Shown here piece after piece: positions 25,013-33,809 of a DNA stretch of 64,000 bases (position 1 is the first letter of the stretch; the number at the start of each line of letters is the position of its first letter). Both the position numbers and the translations under genes were made by a program. The stretch comes from Streptomyces griseochromogenes (lineage in GTDB: Bacteria > Actinomycetota > Actinomycetes > Streptomycetales > Streptomycetaceae). A model generated the notes under the pieces. That model was not told where the DNA came from and made no database searches. It was given only the letters and a program-made list of their open reading frames with translations. The DNA lies in the NCBI RefSeq assembly GCF_001542625.1, contig NZ_CP016279.1:5518001-5582000 (forward strand), read 5' to 3'.

Positions 25013-25518
25013 TCTCCAGGGCGGGGGCTATGCGGGCTCGAGCTCGTGGAGTCGACACGGTTTTTCCCGCCTCCTGAGCTATGCGGCGGCCTCGTGTCCG
25101 CCCCGCTGACACGAGAGCGGCACACGGCCGTACAGCGGCTCCACCGGGTCGCCCAGCGGGACCACCCGTGCCCCTCGGACAGCTCCTGGAGAAGGAGCGG
25201 CCAGGCTGGATCATCGACGTTGAGCAGCTCATCGACCTCGCGCATCCCCGCATCGTCGCACCAGCACTGAAGACGCAGTCCGTCGGGGCGCCTTCACGAG
25301 TGGGCACATCCCGTGCGAGGGTGTCCTCGCCGCTCAGCGTCCCGGCTCCCGCCCGATGCCACGAAGGGCCACACTGTCCCAGAAGGTCAGAGAGCGTGGG
25401 CGCTCCACAGAAGTTGGACCAGAACCGGTTCTCGTGAACAAAGCCAATGGCGACGAACCGCCACCCTGCGCCGTACCCCTCCGCTGACGTTACTGTCAGC
25501 TACTGCCGTCAAACGGCA
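25013..25518. other. No confident gene
   Basis: Several frames are open but none has a start site and coding bias to support it. A plus-strand stretch around 25180-25270 (LLEKERPGWIIDVEQLIDLAHPRIV) reads like a protein fragment of an unknown family, without start or further extension. Confidence 0.4.
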
Positions 25519-25551
25519 CGAGGCCCGCCCGAGAAGTTCGGGAGGGCCTCG
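25519..25551 (-). terminator. Terminator after the 86-codon gene
   Basis: CGAGGCCC and GGGCCTCG pair at the base of a longer interrupted stem with inner CCCGA/TCGGG. It lies ten bases past the stop of the minus-strand gene ending at 25561. Confidence 0.6.
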
Positions 25552-25560
25552 TTGTATTGG

Positions 25561-25803
25561 TTACGAGATCTCCGCCAGCCATTCCCAGTCGCCGGGCCGG
25601 GAACGCAGCCGCCTGAAACCCTCTTCGAGGCAGTCACTGAGGCTGGAAGATTCAGCGCGAATGAATCCCTGCTCGCCCAGTCCTGGACCCGACATCACCA
25701 AAATCCAGGGCTCACCACCTTCCACCATCCTCTCGTCGTCCACCTTGAGGATCACAGTGACGCCTGAGCGGCCCAGTCTCTCCATGAGCTGCTCAATATT
25801 CAT
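25561..25803 (-). CDS. Hypothetical acidic protein
   Basis: An 80-residue protein (MNIEQLMERLGRSGVTVILK...) with an alpha/beta pattern: a start helix, strand VTVILKVDDERM, strand WILVMSGPGL, a helix with DCLEEGFRRLRS and a WEWL end. No known motif. GGGAG precedes ATG 25803 by about ten bases; an upstream ATG at 25821 overlaps the stop of the preceding reading frame. The size, acidity and linkage to a truncated upstream gene resemble a small accessory or immunity-type protein, but that is only suggestive. Confidence 0.65.
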   Translation of the reverse strand: MNIEQLMERLGRSGVTVILKVDDERMVEGGEPWILVMSGPGLGEQGFIRAESSSLSDCLEEGFRRLRSRPGDWEWLAEIS

Positions 25804-25817
25804 CCCTTGTACTCCCA

Positions 25818-25930
25818 TCAATAGCCCCTCAAGGCTGCCGAGATGTCGCTGACGTCGTGCAGCTGACCTTTGCCAACCCTGTCGATGACGCTTCGAAGGT
25901 CGGCAGAAGTTGGGCCACTCGTGACGCCGT
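25818..25930 (-). pseudogene. C-terminal remnant of an unknown gene
   Basis: The last 35 codons or so of a minus-strand gene (SADLRSVIDRVGKGQLHDVSDISAAL...) end in a TGA that overlaps the ATG at 25821, so it was probably the first gene of a two-gene operon with the 80-residue protein. Its 5' part has been replaced by the IS21-type fragment. No family recognised. Confidence 0.4.
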
Positions 25931-26096
25931 TTCGACGTCCTTCGGCGGCTGGACCAAGGGGTTCATTGACCCTCGGCTCTGCGCGGCCATCGTCGACCGG
26001 CTCACGTTCAACGGAACCATCATCGAGACCGGCACCGACTCCTACCACCTGGCCAGCACCCGAGCCCGTGCCGAAGAACCCGCCAAGGTCAGCTGA
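25931..26096 (+). pseudogene. IstB-like (IS21 helper ATPase) C-terminal fragment
   Basis: The plus strand reads FGGWTKGFIDPRLCAAIVDR and LTFNGTIIETGTDSYHLAST. This matches the end of IS21-type IstB proteins: a tryptophan-led strand, xxDRLTF and GxSYxL. The Walker motifs and istA are absent. The family call is probable, not certain. Confidence 0.5.
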
Positions 26097-26111
26097 TAGA
26101 GGCGCTCACCC

Positions 26112-26146
26112 GACAGCCCGCCGGCCCTCACGGGCGGCGGGCTGTC
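26112..26146. terminator. Strong hairpin terminator
   Basis: GACAGCCCGCCG and CGGCGGGCTGTC pair perfectly over 12 bases with an 11-base loop. It lies between the IstB fragment and the convergent GNAT gene and could serve both strands. Confidence 0.65.
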
Positions 26147-26201
26147 CCGCACCACCTCTCGCTCAATCCCACCAAAGACGTGCCACGGGCTGGAGCCGGC
26201 C

Positions 26202-26747
26202 TTACAAGGACACGGGCTCCGCATCCGTTGCCAGGCGGGCGTGGAGTTCCACGTCGAAGCGGACACCGTCGTATTCGAGCTTCTGTCGTTGCTGTCCCTC
26301 CACCGCGAAGCCGGCAGCGCGAGCCACTCCGCATGAGGCGGGATTGTTCACCCGGTGCCCGAGCTCCAGCCGGAAGAGTTCGGCGTCGTTGAAGGCCCAG
26401 CGGGCCACAGCACGGCAGGAACGGGAAGCTATGCCCCGGCCACGGGCAGCTGCCGTCGTCCAGTAGGACACCCATCCAGTGGCATGACGCCGATCCACTG
26501 GGCCAACACACACCTGGCCGAGAACGAGGCCACCGCCGTCGACGACGGCGAAGGAGTAAGAAGAGTCCGCAGCCCACTGGTCACCATGAGCCGTTATCCA
26601 CCGCTCGGCAGCCGGGACAGAATCAACCGGCTCGATGGACTGGCCACGCATGAACGGATCCGCGAACGCGGTCATCACCGCCTGGGCGTCCTCGGCCTTC
26701 CATCTCCGCAGCACCAGGCCAGAGGGGGTATCTACACGATCGCGCAC
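26202..26747 (-). CDS. GNAT-family N-acetyltransferase (RimJ/RimL type)
   Basis: A 181-residue acetyltransferase. Residues 10-30 (GLVLRRWKAEDAQAVMTAFA) are the typical start; the acetyl-CoA site is ARGRGIASRSCRAVARWAF (about 110-128) and is followed by LELGHRVNNPASCGVARAAGFAVEG, the RimJ-type second half. The substrate could be a ribosomal protein N-terminus, an amino acid or an antibiotic. The start is GTG 26747 with GAGGAAG upstream. It stands alone. Confidence 0.88.
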   Translation of the reverse strand: MRDRVDTPSGLVLRRWKAEDAQAVMTAFADPFMRGQSIEPVDSVPAAERWITAHGDQWAADSSYSFAVVDGGGLVLGQVCVGPVDRRHATGWVSYWTTAAARGRGIASRSCRAVARWAFNDAELFRLELGHRVNNPASCGVARAAGFAVEGQQRQKLEYDGVRFDVELHARLATDAEPVSL

Positions 26748-27202
26748 GACGCGAGTCTTCCTCAGCAGGCATCGCCTGTCACGTCGGTTTCCCCAGTAGC
26801 CGCGACAGCCCCGCCGGGGAGCTGTGCTCTTGTCAGGGACGTGAACCAGCTTCCAGCGCCGTTACAGTAGTGCCGTCATTTCTCATCGAACATCCAGGCG
26901 AGGAAAGATCATCAACCGCCTCCCAACCTCGTCCACATCTGCTGTTTCCAAAGATGCACGAAGCCATGTACGCGCACGCGCGGTGTCGGCGGGCGAGCCC
27001 GACAGATCTTGGAAAACTGTGAGTGAGGTCCGGCCCAGGGAGCAGATGCGCAACCCCGGCATGCTCCAGTACGGACGCTCTCGTTTCTGACCGAGGCGGC
27101 CCGCGCTTTCGACTTGCCGGCAGAGCGGGAAGCCACCGAACAGGCCGTGGGCGCGCCGTTCACCACCATGGAGCGCATCGCCCAGCTGCACCTCTTCGCT
27201 AA
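26748..27202. other. No intact gene; truncated plus-strand fragment at the right end
   Basis: At about 27057-27202 the plus strand encodes VRTLSFLTEAARAFDLPAER followed by EATEQAVGAPFTTMERIAQL and a stop made partly of IS5 terminal sequence. This looks like the middle of a helical protein cut by the IS5 insertion at 27203; I cannot name its family. Nothing else is supported here. Confidence 0.4.
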
Positions 27203-28089
27203 GAGGTCCTAACAAAGGCGGCGGACGTGTCGGTAGGTGATGAGACACGTAGCGAGCCCGAGGAAGGCTTCATGGATGTCGTCCCGTCGCTCCCACCGGA
27301 TGCGCAGGCGGCGGAAGCCGTGCAGCCAGGCGATCGTCCGTTCGACGACGTATCGGAAGATGCCCAGGCCGGAGCCGTGTGGCTCGCCTCGCCTCGCGAT
27401 CACGGGACGGATGCCGCGCTGCCACAGCAGGCGCCGGTACTTGTCGTGGTCGTAACCGCGGTCGGCGAGAAGTGCGTCGGGCCGGTGCCGGGGCCGGCCG
27501 ACAACCCCGGCGACAGGGGGGGGACCTTGTCGAGCAGGGGCAGGAGTTGAGTGACGTCGTTGCGGTTGCCGCCGGTCAGCGACACCGCGAGCGGGATGCC
27601 CTGGGCGTCGGTGACGACGTGGTGCTTGCTGCCCGGCCGTGCGCGATCGACCGGGCTGGGACCGCTTTTGGGCCCCTGCGGGCCGCCCGCACATGGGAGG
27701 AGTCGATCACCGCCCGGGACCAGTCCAGCTTCTTCGCCGACCGCAGCTTCTTTAACAGCAGTACATGCAACTGGTCCCACATCCCGGCCTCGTTCCACGC
27801 GGCCAGCCGCCGCCAGCAGGTCATGCCCGAACCGAAGCCCAGCTCCTGGGGCAGGTACTCCCACTGGATGCCGGTATGCAGCACGAACAGGATTCCGCAC
27901 AACGCCTGCCGGTCCGGCACCCTCGGCCGTCCCTCGACCAGCTTCGGCCCCGGCTTGGGCAGCAACGGCTCGATCAGGGCCCACAGTTCATCCGACACGA
28001 TCCACGGCCGCGACTGACGTTTCCCCACGACCAGACCAACGAGCGGGCAGGCCAAAAGTCACATGATCAACCACTTCTGTTAGGACCTC
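27203..28089 (-). mobile_element. IS5-family insertion sequence (887 bp, IS427-like ends)
   Basis: The ends are 12-base perfect inverted repeats, GAGGTCCTAACA (27203-27214) and its complement (28078-28089), each flanked by TAA, the probable target duplication. The transposase reading frame is broken. Confidence 0.85.
27209..28055 (-). pseudogene. IS5-family transposase with two frame breaks
   Basis: Segment 1 (28055 down to about 27665) encodes RPWIVSDELWALIEPLLPK through SRAVIDSSHVRAARRGPK. Segment 2 continues in another frame with SGPSPVDRARPGSKHHVVTD and GIPLAVSLTGGNRNDVTQLL. Segment 3 gives DALLADRGYDHDKYRRLLW, then YVVERTIAWLHGFRRLRIRW. The first shift falls at CCCAAAAG, a plausible programmed site. 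The second falls at a run of eight C (minus strand; eight G at 27517-27524) and is probably a mutation or read error. The catalytic residues are otherwise intact. Confidence 0.82.
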
Positions 28090-28092
28090 TAA

Positions 28093-28171
28093 GACCGTCC
28101 TACGTGGTGCAGGCTCGTTGAGTCGGTCATGGGGCGGGGTACGTGGAGTTGGATTGTTTCAGACGGGCTGT
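28093..28171 (+). mobile_element. End fragment of a second IS5-type element
   Basis: Starts GACCGTCCTACGTGGTG and continues into ATGGGGCGGGGTACGTGGAG, closely matching the right end and first codons (MGRGTWSWIV) of the element at 23206-24070. It stops abruptly after about 80 bases. The IS5 copy at 27203-28089 is inserted directly beside it. Confidence 0.7.
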
Positions 28172-28262
28172 GCCGACGCAGCCGCGACCCAATGGGATTC
28201 CCTGAGCCGTACTCATGAGCTCCGTCCACCAACTCTTCATCGCGCAGCGACAAGCTCCTTGG

Positions 28263-29024
28263 CTACGTCCTGTCCGCAGGCGGGAGAGGAGCGAACAGTT
28301 CGGCCACTCGGCTGCAGTGCTCGGTCAGTACGCTGGCGAACTCCCTGGCCTTCTCCGCCGTCCAGCGTGCAGAGGGTCCGGAGACGGCGATGGATGCCGC
28401 CGGCCGGCCAGATGCGGTGAGCACCGGCGCGGCGACGCCTGTCAGCCCCGGGTGATTGGCGCCCTCGGACAGGGCGAACCCCTGGTCGCGTACGGCGCTC
28501 AGCGCCTGGACCACCTGTGACGTGTCCAGGTCGCTGTCGACCCGCTTGAGGACCGCGGCAACCTCGCGGACGGGGAGATGGGCCAGGATTGCCTGCCCGC
28601 TGCATCCGCGGTGGAGTGGAGTCGCGGAGCCGAGGCGGGCTGCCCGGCGCAGTTCATGGGCGCTGTCGACTCCGAGCACCAAGATGGCCTCGTCCCCGGC
28701 CCGCAAGTGCAGCGTCGCCGTCTCCTCGGAAAGCCCGGCGAGGGCCTGCAGAACGGGGCGGGCATCGACGAACACGTCGGCCCGGGGCATGATTTGGGCG
28801 GCGAGGGCCATCGACTGTGTGCCGATGCGATATCCGCCGGAATCCGCCCGTGTCAGGTATGACTCCTCCTGCAGCACGCGCAGCAGTCGGTAGGCCGTCG
28901 GTTTGCTGAGCCCCACGGTCTCCGCCAGTTCCTGCAAGCCGACAGGTTCCCGTGACGCGGCGACGGCCTCAAGCAGCCGCAGAGCCCGCCGCGCGGTGTT
29001 ACCGCCCTGGGTCTGATCCGCCAC
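28263..29024 (-). CDS. IclR-family transcriptional regulator
   Basis: A 253-residue regulator. The N-terminal winged HTH is at about 10-70 (RRALRLLEAVAASREPVGLQ, ELAETVGLSKPTAYRLLRVL) and the effector domain has HPGLTGVAAPVLTASGRPAA, the usual IclR ligand pocket. ATG 29024 is preceded by GGAGAGA-type sequence. It diverges from the MFS transporter gene and is well placed to control it. IclR proteins often respond to aromatic acids or small carboxylates. Confidence 0.9.
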   Translation of the reverse strand: MADQTQGGNTARRALRLLEAVAASREPVGLQELAETVGLSKPTAYRLLRVLQEESYLTRADSGGYRIGTQSMALAAQIMPRADVFVDARPVLQALAGLSEETATLHLRAGDEAILVLGVDSAHELRRAARLGSATPLHRGCSGQAILAHLPVREVAAVLKRVDSDLDTSQVVQALSAVRDQGFALSEGANHPGLTGVAAPVLTASGRPAASIAVSGPSARWTAEKAREFASVLTEHCSRVAELFAPLPPADRT

Positions 29025-29066
29025 GATCTCTCCTGTCTCAACATTTACACCATTGGGATCATTATC

Positions 29067-29208
29067 TGAAACCTAATGCCTCCTGTGTGCCGACTGCAAG
29101 GCGTTGCTCGCCGACTCAGGGCGGTCGCGCCTCACCCCTTGACGAGGGTGTACGCCCCTGTCACTCTCGGCCTCCCAATGTGAAACCCAGGTTACAAATA
29201 ATGAAACC
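29067..29208. promoter_or_regulatory. IclR/MFS intergenic region with repeated TGAAACC
   Basis: TGAAACC occurs at 29067, 29181 and 29202, the last overlapping the proposed MFS start codon, and GGTTACA (29190) forms a loose inverted partner of the middle copy. In this otherwise GC-rich window the repeats stand out as possible IclR binding sites. Confidence 0.35.
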
Positions 29209-30619
29209 GGACGGGACAATGGCAGACATTCGCGGCGCTTCGCCGTCCGTGGGCAACATCTCCGACACACGCCAGCTGCAGTCTCTCGTCGCGGCCCGCC
29301 TCGACGGTCTCCCTCTGACCCGCTGGCACCGAAGGGTGCTTGCTGTCGTCGGTCTCGGCTCCTTCTTCAACTTCTTCGAGGTGGCCCTCAGCAGCCTGCT
29401 CATTCCCCTGCTGCCGGTGGACTGGGCCGCCACCACGACGGGCAAGTCCCTGCTCATCAGCGCGACGTTCGCCGGTGAGCTTCTCGGCGCGGTTGCCCTG
29501 TCAGGGCTCGCCGACCGCATTGGGCGGCGGCGGATGTTCCAGATCAACCTCGTCGCCTACGCCGCGCTGTCCGTCGCGGCCGCGTGCGCTCAGGGCCCGA
29601 CCCATCTGATCGTGCTGCGGTTCCTGCTCGGTATCGGACTCGGTGCTGAGCTTGCCCTGGTCGACACGTATCTCACCGAGCTCATGCCCGCAGCCCGCCG
29701 CGGCAGGATGCTGGCCACCGCCTATGGCCTCGGCATGCTGGCCGTGCCCGCGGCCGGAGTGCTCGCAGCCAGGCTCCCTCACACCATGCTCGGCGCCTCC
29801 AGCTGGCGCTGGCTCATGACCCTGGCGGGCGCAGGTGCTCTCGTGGTCTACCTGCTGCGCCGCAACCTTCCCGAATCGCCCCGATGGCTGGCCACCCACA
29901 AACCCCAGCAGGCACTCGCCGCGATGGACCGCATCGAGGAGACAGCCGGCCTGCCGGTGACCGGCACCTTCACCGCCGCTCCCGCACTGGGACTCGGCCG
30001 TGAGGAAGCCTGCGAACGGAGCGGCCGTCCCAAGCTCTGGAGCCCTGTCCTGCGGCGCCGCACGTTGCTGGTGTGCCTGATGGAGACCCTGGGGCCCGTC
30101 GGGTTCTACGGCTTCGCCTCGATCGCCCCCCTCGTACTCCTGCACAAGGGATTCACCGTCGTCGACTCGCTGACGTACTCGGCCATGACGGCGATCGGCT
30201 ATCCGCTCGGGTGCTATGTGCTGATGCACCTGGCCGAACGGATCCAGCGCAGAACCCTGGTGATCGTCTCGTCCCTGCTGGTGGCCGTCGCCGGCACGAT
30301 CTTCGGTATAGGAACTTCCGTCTGGGTGATCGTCCCGGCCGGGCTGCTGACCACACTGATGAGTGTTATCAACGCCACCGTCTCGCGCACCTACGGCGCC
30401 GAACTCTTCCCCACCGAGGTCCGCAACACCGCACTCGGCCGGACCTACTCGCTCTCCCGCCTGGTGGCGGCCATCCTGCCCTTCTGCACCTTGCCCGTCC
30501 TCGACACGCTCGGCGCAGGCCCCGTCTACCTCAGCTGCGCCTGCATCATCGCACTGATGGCCCTCGCGGTCGCCATGCTCGGCCCCCGAACCAACGCGGT
30601 CGCCCTCGAGGGCATCTAG
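29201..30619 (+). CDS. MFS transporter (metabolite:H+ symporter type)
   Basis: A 472-residue major facilitator with 12 predicted helices. The loop 2-3 signature is LSGLADRIGRRRMFQINLVAY-like (residues about 98-117), with RFLLGIGLGAELALVDTYLTE in helix 4, LPESPRWL after helix 6 and ELFPTEVRNTALG in the late loop, placing it with sugar-porter/aromatic-acid-type symporters. ATG 29201 and ATG 29219 are both possible; GGACGGGA precedes the second. It probably imports the substrate of the following carboxylate-degrading enzymes, under the divergent IclR regulator. Confidence 0.9.
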   Translation: MKPDGTMADIRGASPSVGNISDTRQLQSLVAARLDGLPLTRWHRRVLAVVGLGSFFNFFEVALSSLLIPLLPVDWAATTTGKSLLISATFAGELLGAVALSGLADRIGRRRMFQINLVAYAALSVAAACAQGPTHLIVLRFLLGIGLGAELALVDTYLTELMPAARRGRMLATAYGLGMLAVPAAGVLAARLPHTMLGASSWRWLMTLAGAGALVVYLLRRNLPESPRWLATHKPQQALAAMDRIEETAGLPVTGTFTAAPALGLGREEACERSGRPKLWSPVLRRRTLLVCLMETLGPVGFYGFASIAPLVLLHKGFTVVDSLTYSAMTAIGYPLGCYVLMHLAERIQRRTLVIVSSLLVAVAGTIFGIGTSVWVIVPAGLLTTLMSVINATVSRTYGAELFPTEVRNTALGRTYSLSRLVAAILPFCTLPVLDTLGAGPVYLSCACIIALMALAVAMLGPRTNAVALEGI

Positions 30620-30625
30620 ACAGGG

Positions 30626-31318
30626 CTACACCGGTGCCGCGTCGACCACCAGCAGACGGTGGAAGTCCGCCCGGCCGCCGGTGCGGTGCTCGGCAAGCAG
30701 GCGCAGGGCAAGAGGGAAGTCGCCCTGTTCGAAGGCGGCGACGATCCCCTCGTGCTCGCCGAGGATCGCCTCCGCCCGGACGGCGTCCCCTGCCGCGGCT
30801 GCCCGCCGGTAGGCCAGCGCCCGGTGCGGCTCCAGGGCCTCCCACAGCTGCCGTATGAAGCGCAGCATCCATTCGTTGTCGCAGCGGTCGAGCAGCGCGA
30901 AGTGGAAAATCCGGTTGGCGGAAATCGTGCCCGGCACATCGACTCCGGCGACGGCGGCTCGCTGGGCCTCAAGGGCGGTGCGCATCGCGGCGATGTCCTC
31001 GGGCCGCATGCGGGCCGCGGCGTTCGCCTCGGCCTCGCCCTCCAGGAGTTCCCTGATCCGGAAGATGCCGTCCACGCTCTGTGGGCTCAACTCGGTGACG
31101 GTGTAGCCGCGTTGCGGGACGTAGGTGACGATCCCCTCCCCGGCCAGCGTCTTGAGGGCCTCGCGGACCGGAATGACGCTCAGCCCCAGTTCCTCGGCGG
31201 CAGCGCTCTGGCGGATCGGGGCGCCGGGGGGCAGGTCACCGCGGACGATCGCGTCGCGGAGTTCCGCCAGGGCCACAGCCTCGGCGGTACGGGGAAGAGA
31301 GGTTCGCTTCAGTGCCAC
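30626..31318 (-). CDS. GntR-family (FadR-type) transcriptional regulator
   Basis: A 230-residue regulator. The winged HTH is at about 10-75 (ALAELRDAIVRGDLPPGAPI, VIPVREALKTLAGEGIV) and the all-helical FCD effector domain follows (IFRIRELLEGEAEANAAARM, NRIFHFALLDRCDNEWML). Histidines and an Asp in this domain often bind a metal that contacts carboxylate ligands. It is divergent from the MmgE/PrpD-type gene and convergent with the MFS gene (six bases apart). Confidence 0.92.
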   Translation of the reverse strand: MALKRTSLPRTAEAVALAELRDAIVRGDLPPGAPIRQSAAAEELGLSVIPVREALKTLAGEGIVTYVPQRGYTVTELSPQSVDGIFRIRELLEGEAEANAAARMRPEDIAAMRTALEAQRAAVAGVDVPGTISANRIFHFALLDRCDNEWMLRFIRQLWEALEPHRALAYRRAAAAGDAVRAEAILGEHEGIVAAFEQGDFPLALRLLAEHRTGGRADFHRLLVVDAAPV

Positions 31319-31349
31319 CCGCCCATGCTACCCACCGACCCGCTGAAAC

Positions 31350-31371
31350 TAGATGTTATAAATTGTAATGC
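31350..31371. promoter_or_regulatory. AT-rich candidate GntR operator/promoter
   Basis: AGATGTTATAAATTGTAATG is the most AT-rich patch in this region and contains loosely inverted TTATAA/TTGTAA halves. It lies between gntR and the enzyme operon, where a FadR-type repressor would bind. Confidence 0.4.
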
Positions 31372-31441
31372 GGGATGGTCGCGGGAGACCGGACCACTCC
31401 TTCCGCCCGAGCCGAGTCCCACGACATTGGAGGTGAGCGCG

Positions 31442-32886
31442 GTGTCCACACCGACGCCGACGACCGCCCGACAGCCCACCGACCCTGAGGGCCCCACGGG
31501 GCAGCTGGCCACCTGGCTGACCACCACCTCGCTGGAACAGATCCCTGCCAGCGTGCGGGAGCGGGCCGCACACCTGGTGCTCGACGGCCTGGCCTGCGCA
31601 CTGATCGGCGCCCAGCTGCCCTGGTCGCGCACCGCCGTAGAAGCGGTCCTGAACCTGGAGGGCTCCGGCAACGTCCCGGTGATCGGCTGGGGGCGCACCA
31701 CCAGCGGCCCGGCAGCCGCCGTGCTGAACGGCACGTTCATCCAGGGCTTCGAGCTCGACGACTACTACCCGGCCGCGCCGTTGCACAGCACTTCCCTGGT
31801 CCTGCCGGCACTGTTGTCCACTGCATCGCAGCTGCCGTCGGTCACGGGCGCGGAGTTCCTGAGGGCGTCGATCCTGGGTTTCGAGACGGGCACCCGGGTG
31901 GGCCTGGCCCTGCACGGATCGCAAATGCTCTCCCGTGGCTGGCATTCGGGTTCGGTCTTCGGCACGCATGCGGCCGCCGCCGCATCCGGCGTCCTGCGCG
32001 GCCTGGATGCCGCCGCGTTCGAGGACGCGCTCGGCCTGGCCGCCACACAGTCCGCGGGCCTGATGGCCGCGCAGTACGAGGCCATGTCCAAGCGGATGCA
32101 CCACGGTCTGGCCTCCCGCAACGGCTTCTACGCCGCCGGGCTCGCCCAGGCCGGCTACACCGGCATCAAGAGGGTCTTCGAGCGCCCCTACGGCGGCTTC
32201 CTGTCCACCTTCGGTGAAGGCCACGACCCCGACGCCACCCAGATCACCAAGGGCCTGGGCCAGGTATGGAACACCGAGCAGATCACGGTGAAGATCCACG
32301 CGGCCATGGGCTGCTCCATCCCGCCATCGACGCGGCCATCGCGATGGCCGACGGCCGCACGCTGAGCGCCGACGACATCGACTCAATCCTCATCGAGGTC
32401 CCTGACGCGATCTACCACCACGGGTGGTGGACCCCCGAGCGCCCCCTGACCACCATCGGCGCCCAGATGAACATCGCTTACGCCGCTGCCGTGGCCCTCT
32501 TGGACTGCCACGTGCGGCCGGAGCAGTTCACGCCCGCCCGGATCGACGCCGAAGACGTCTGGCAGCTGATCGGCCGCACCGAGGTCAAGCAGGTCGACGA
32601 GCCGCAGGACCCCGCCTGGACCCAGCGCGGTTACAACACCCGCCTCACGATCACGCTGCGCGGGGGCGAGGTCCTCACCCAGGCCCTCAACCAGCCCCAC
32701 GGCGGTCCGGACGACCCGCTCACCAACACGGAAATCCGTGAGAAGCACCGGGCGCTGACTACCACAGTCATCGATGCCGACCGGGCCGCAGAGATCGAAC
32801 GCATCGTCCTGGACCTCGAAGAACAGCCCGATCTCGACCGTCTGGTGGAACTGCTGGCCGCACCCGCCCGCAGCGTCCTCGACTGA
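31442..32886 (+). pseudogene. MmgE/PrpD-family dehydratase, frameshifted
   Basis: Frame 1 from GTG 31442 (behind a strong GGAGGTG site) encodes the helical domain: SLEQIPASVRERAAHLVLDG, FELDDYYPAAPLHSTSLVLP and SGSVFGTHAAAAASGVL, typical of 2-methylcitrate dehydratase/cis-aconitate decarboxylase relatives. After KIHAAMGCSI (about 32325) the sequence resumes in another frame with HPAIDAAIAMADGRTLSADD and runs to 32886 with the normal C-terminal domain. Everything else is well preserved, so the break is recent or a sequencing error at CCATCCCGCCATCG. If intact it would dehydrate or decarboxylate a tricarboxylate. Confidence 0.85.
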
Positions 32887-32912
32887 TCCGCCACGAACCG
32901 CGAGGAATCCCC

Positions 32913-33809
32913 ATGTCACCGTCTCAACAAGCACGTCCCGCCACCGCGGGCGGCCGGCTGCGCGCGCTGCTCGCCCAGGACAGCCTGATCACCGCCCCGG
33001 GCGTGTTCGACGGCCTCTCCGCCCACCTCGTGGCGCGCACCGGTTTCAGCGCCGCCTATCTGAGCGGCGCGGGCGTGTCCGTCGCCGGGTTCGGCCTGCC
33101 CGACATCGGGCTGCTCACCCAGAGCGAGATGACCGAGCGGGCCCGCATCGTGGTCACCGCACTCGGCGGCATCCCGCTCATCGCCGATGCCGACACCGGC
33201 TACGGCGCACCGATGAACGTGGCGCGCACCGTGCGCGAGTACGAGAAGGCCGGAGTCGCCGCCCTCCACCTGGAGGACCAGGCATTTCCCAAGAAGTGCG
33301 GCCACCTGCCCGACAAAGAGCTCGTCACCCCCGAGGAGTTCACCGCCAAGCTGGACGCCGCTCTCCAGGCACGCACCGATGACGACCTGGTGATTATCGC
33401 GCGGACCGACGCCCGCGGACCGCTGGGCATCGACGAGGCGATCGACCGCGCCGGCCGCTACGCAGCCGCAGGCGCCGACGTCCTCTTCGTCGAAGCCCCG
33501 CAGAACATCCGGGAAATCGAGAAGATCGCCGCCGAGGTCGACGCCCCGCTACTGATCAACATGGTGCAGGGCGGCCTCACCCCTGACACCGCGCCCGACC
33601 GGCTCGCCGAGCTCGGCTACCGCATCGCTATCCACCCCGGCGCTCTGCTCGCCCCCTACGTCCTGCACGGGCTGGAGGCCCTGGGCCGCCTCGGCGGCAC
33701 CATGCCCCAGGCCATGCCCGGCCCGCAGGGTCTGTTCGAGCTCGTCGGGCTGCGCGAGTGGTCCGCAATAGGCGAGCGCTACCACGACAACGCGAAGGAC
33801 AGTGCCTGA
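32913..33809 (+). CDS. Isocitrate lyase/PEP mutase-family C-C lyase
   Basis: A 298-residue TIM-barrel enzyme of the methylisocitrate lyase/2,3-dimethylmalate lyase type. The catalytic loop KKCGH is at 127-131, the metal site DADTGYG at 92-98 and LHLEDQ at 118-123. It should cleave a 2-hydroxy-dicarboxylate or -tricarboxylate into pyruvate or succinate plus a smaller acid or keto acid. AGGAA lies before ATG 32913. The stop overlaps the next ATG (TGATG), coupling it to the hydratase genes. Specificity cannot be settled by sequence alone. Confidence 0.9.
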   Translation: MSPSQQARPATAGGRLRALLAQDSLITAPGVFDGLSAHLVARTGFSAAYLSGAGVSVAGFGLPDIGLLTQSEMTERARIVVTALGGIPLIADADTGYGAPMNVARTVREYEKAGVAALHLEDQAFPKKCGHLPDKELVTPEEFTAKLDAALQARTDDDLVIIARTDARGPLGIDEAIDRAGRYAAAGADVLFVEAPQNIREIEKIAAEVDAPLLINMVQGGLTPDTAPDRLAELGYRIAIHPGALLAPYVLHGLEALGRLGGTMPQAMPGPQGLFELVGLREWSAIGERYHDNAKDSA

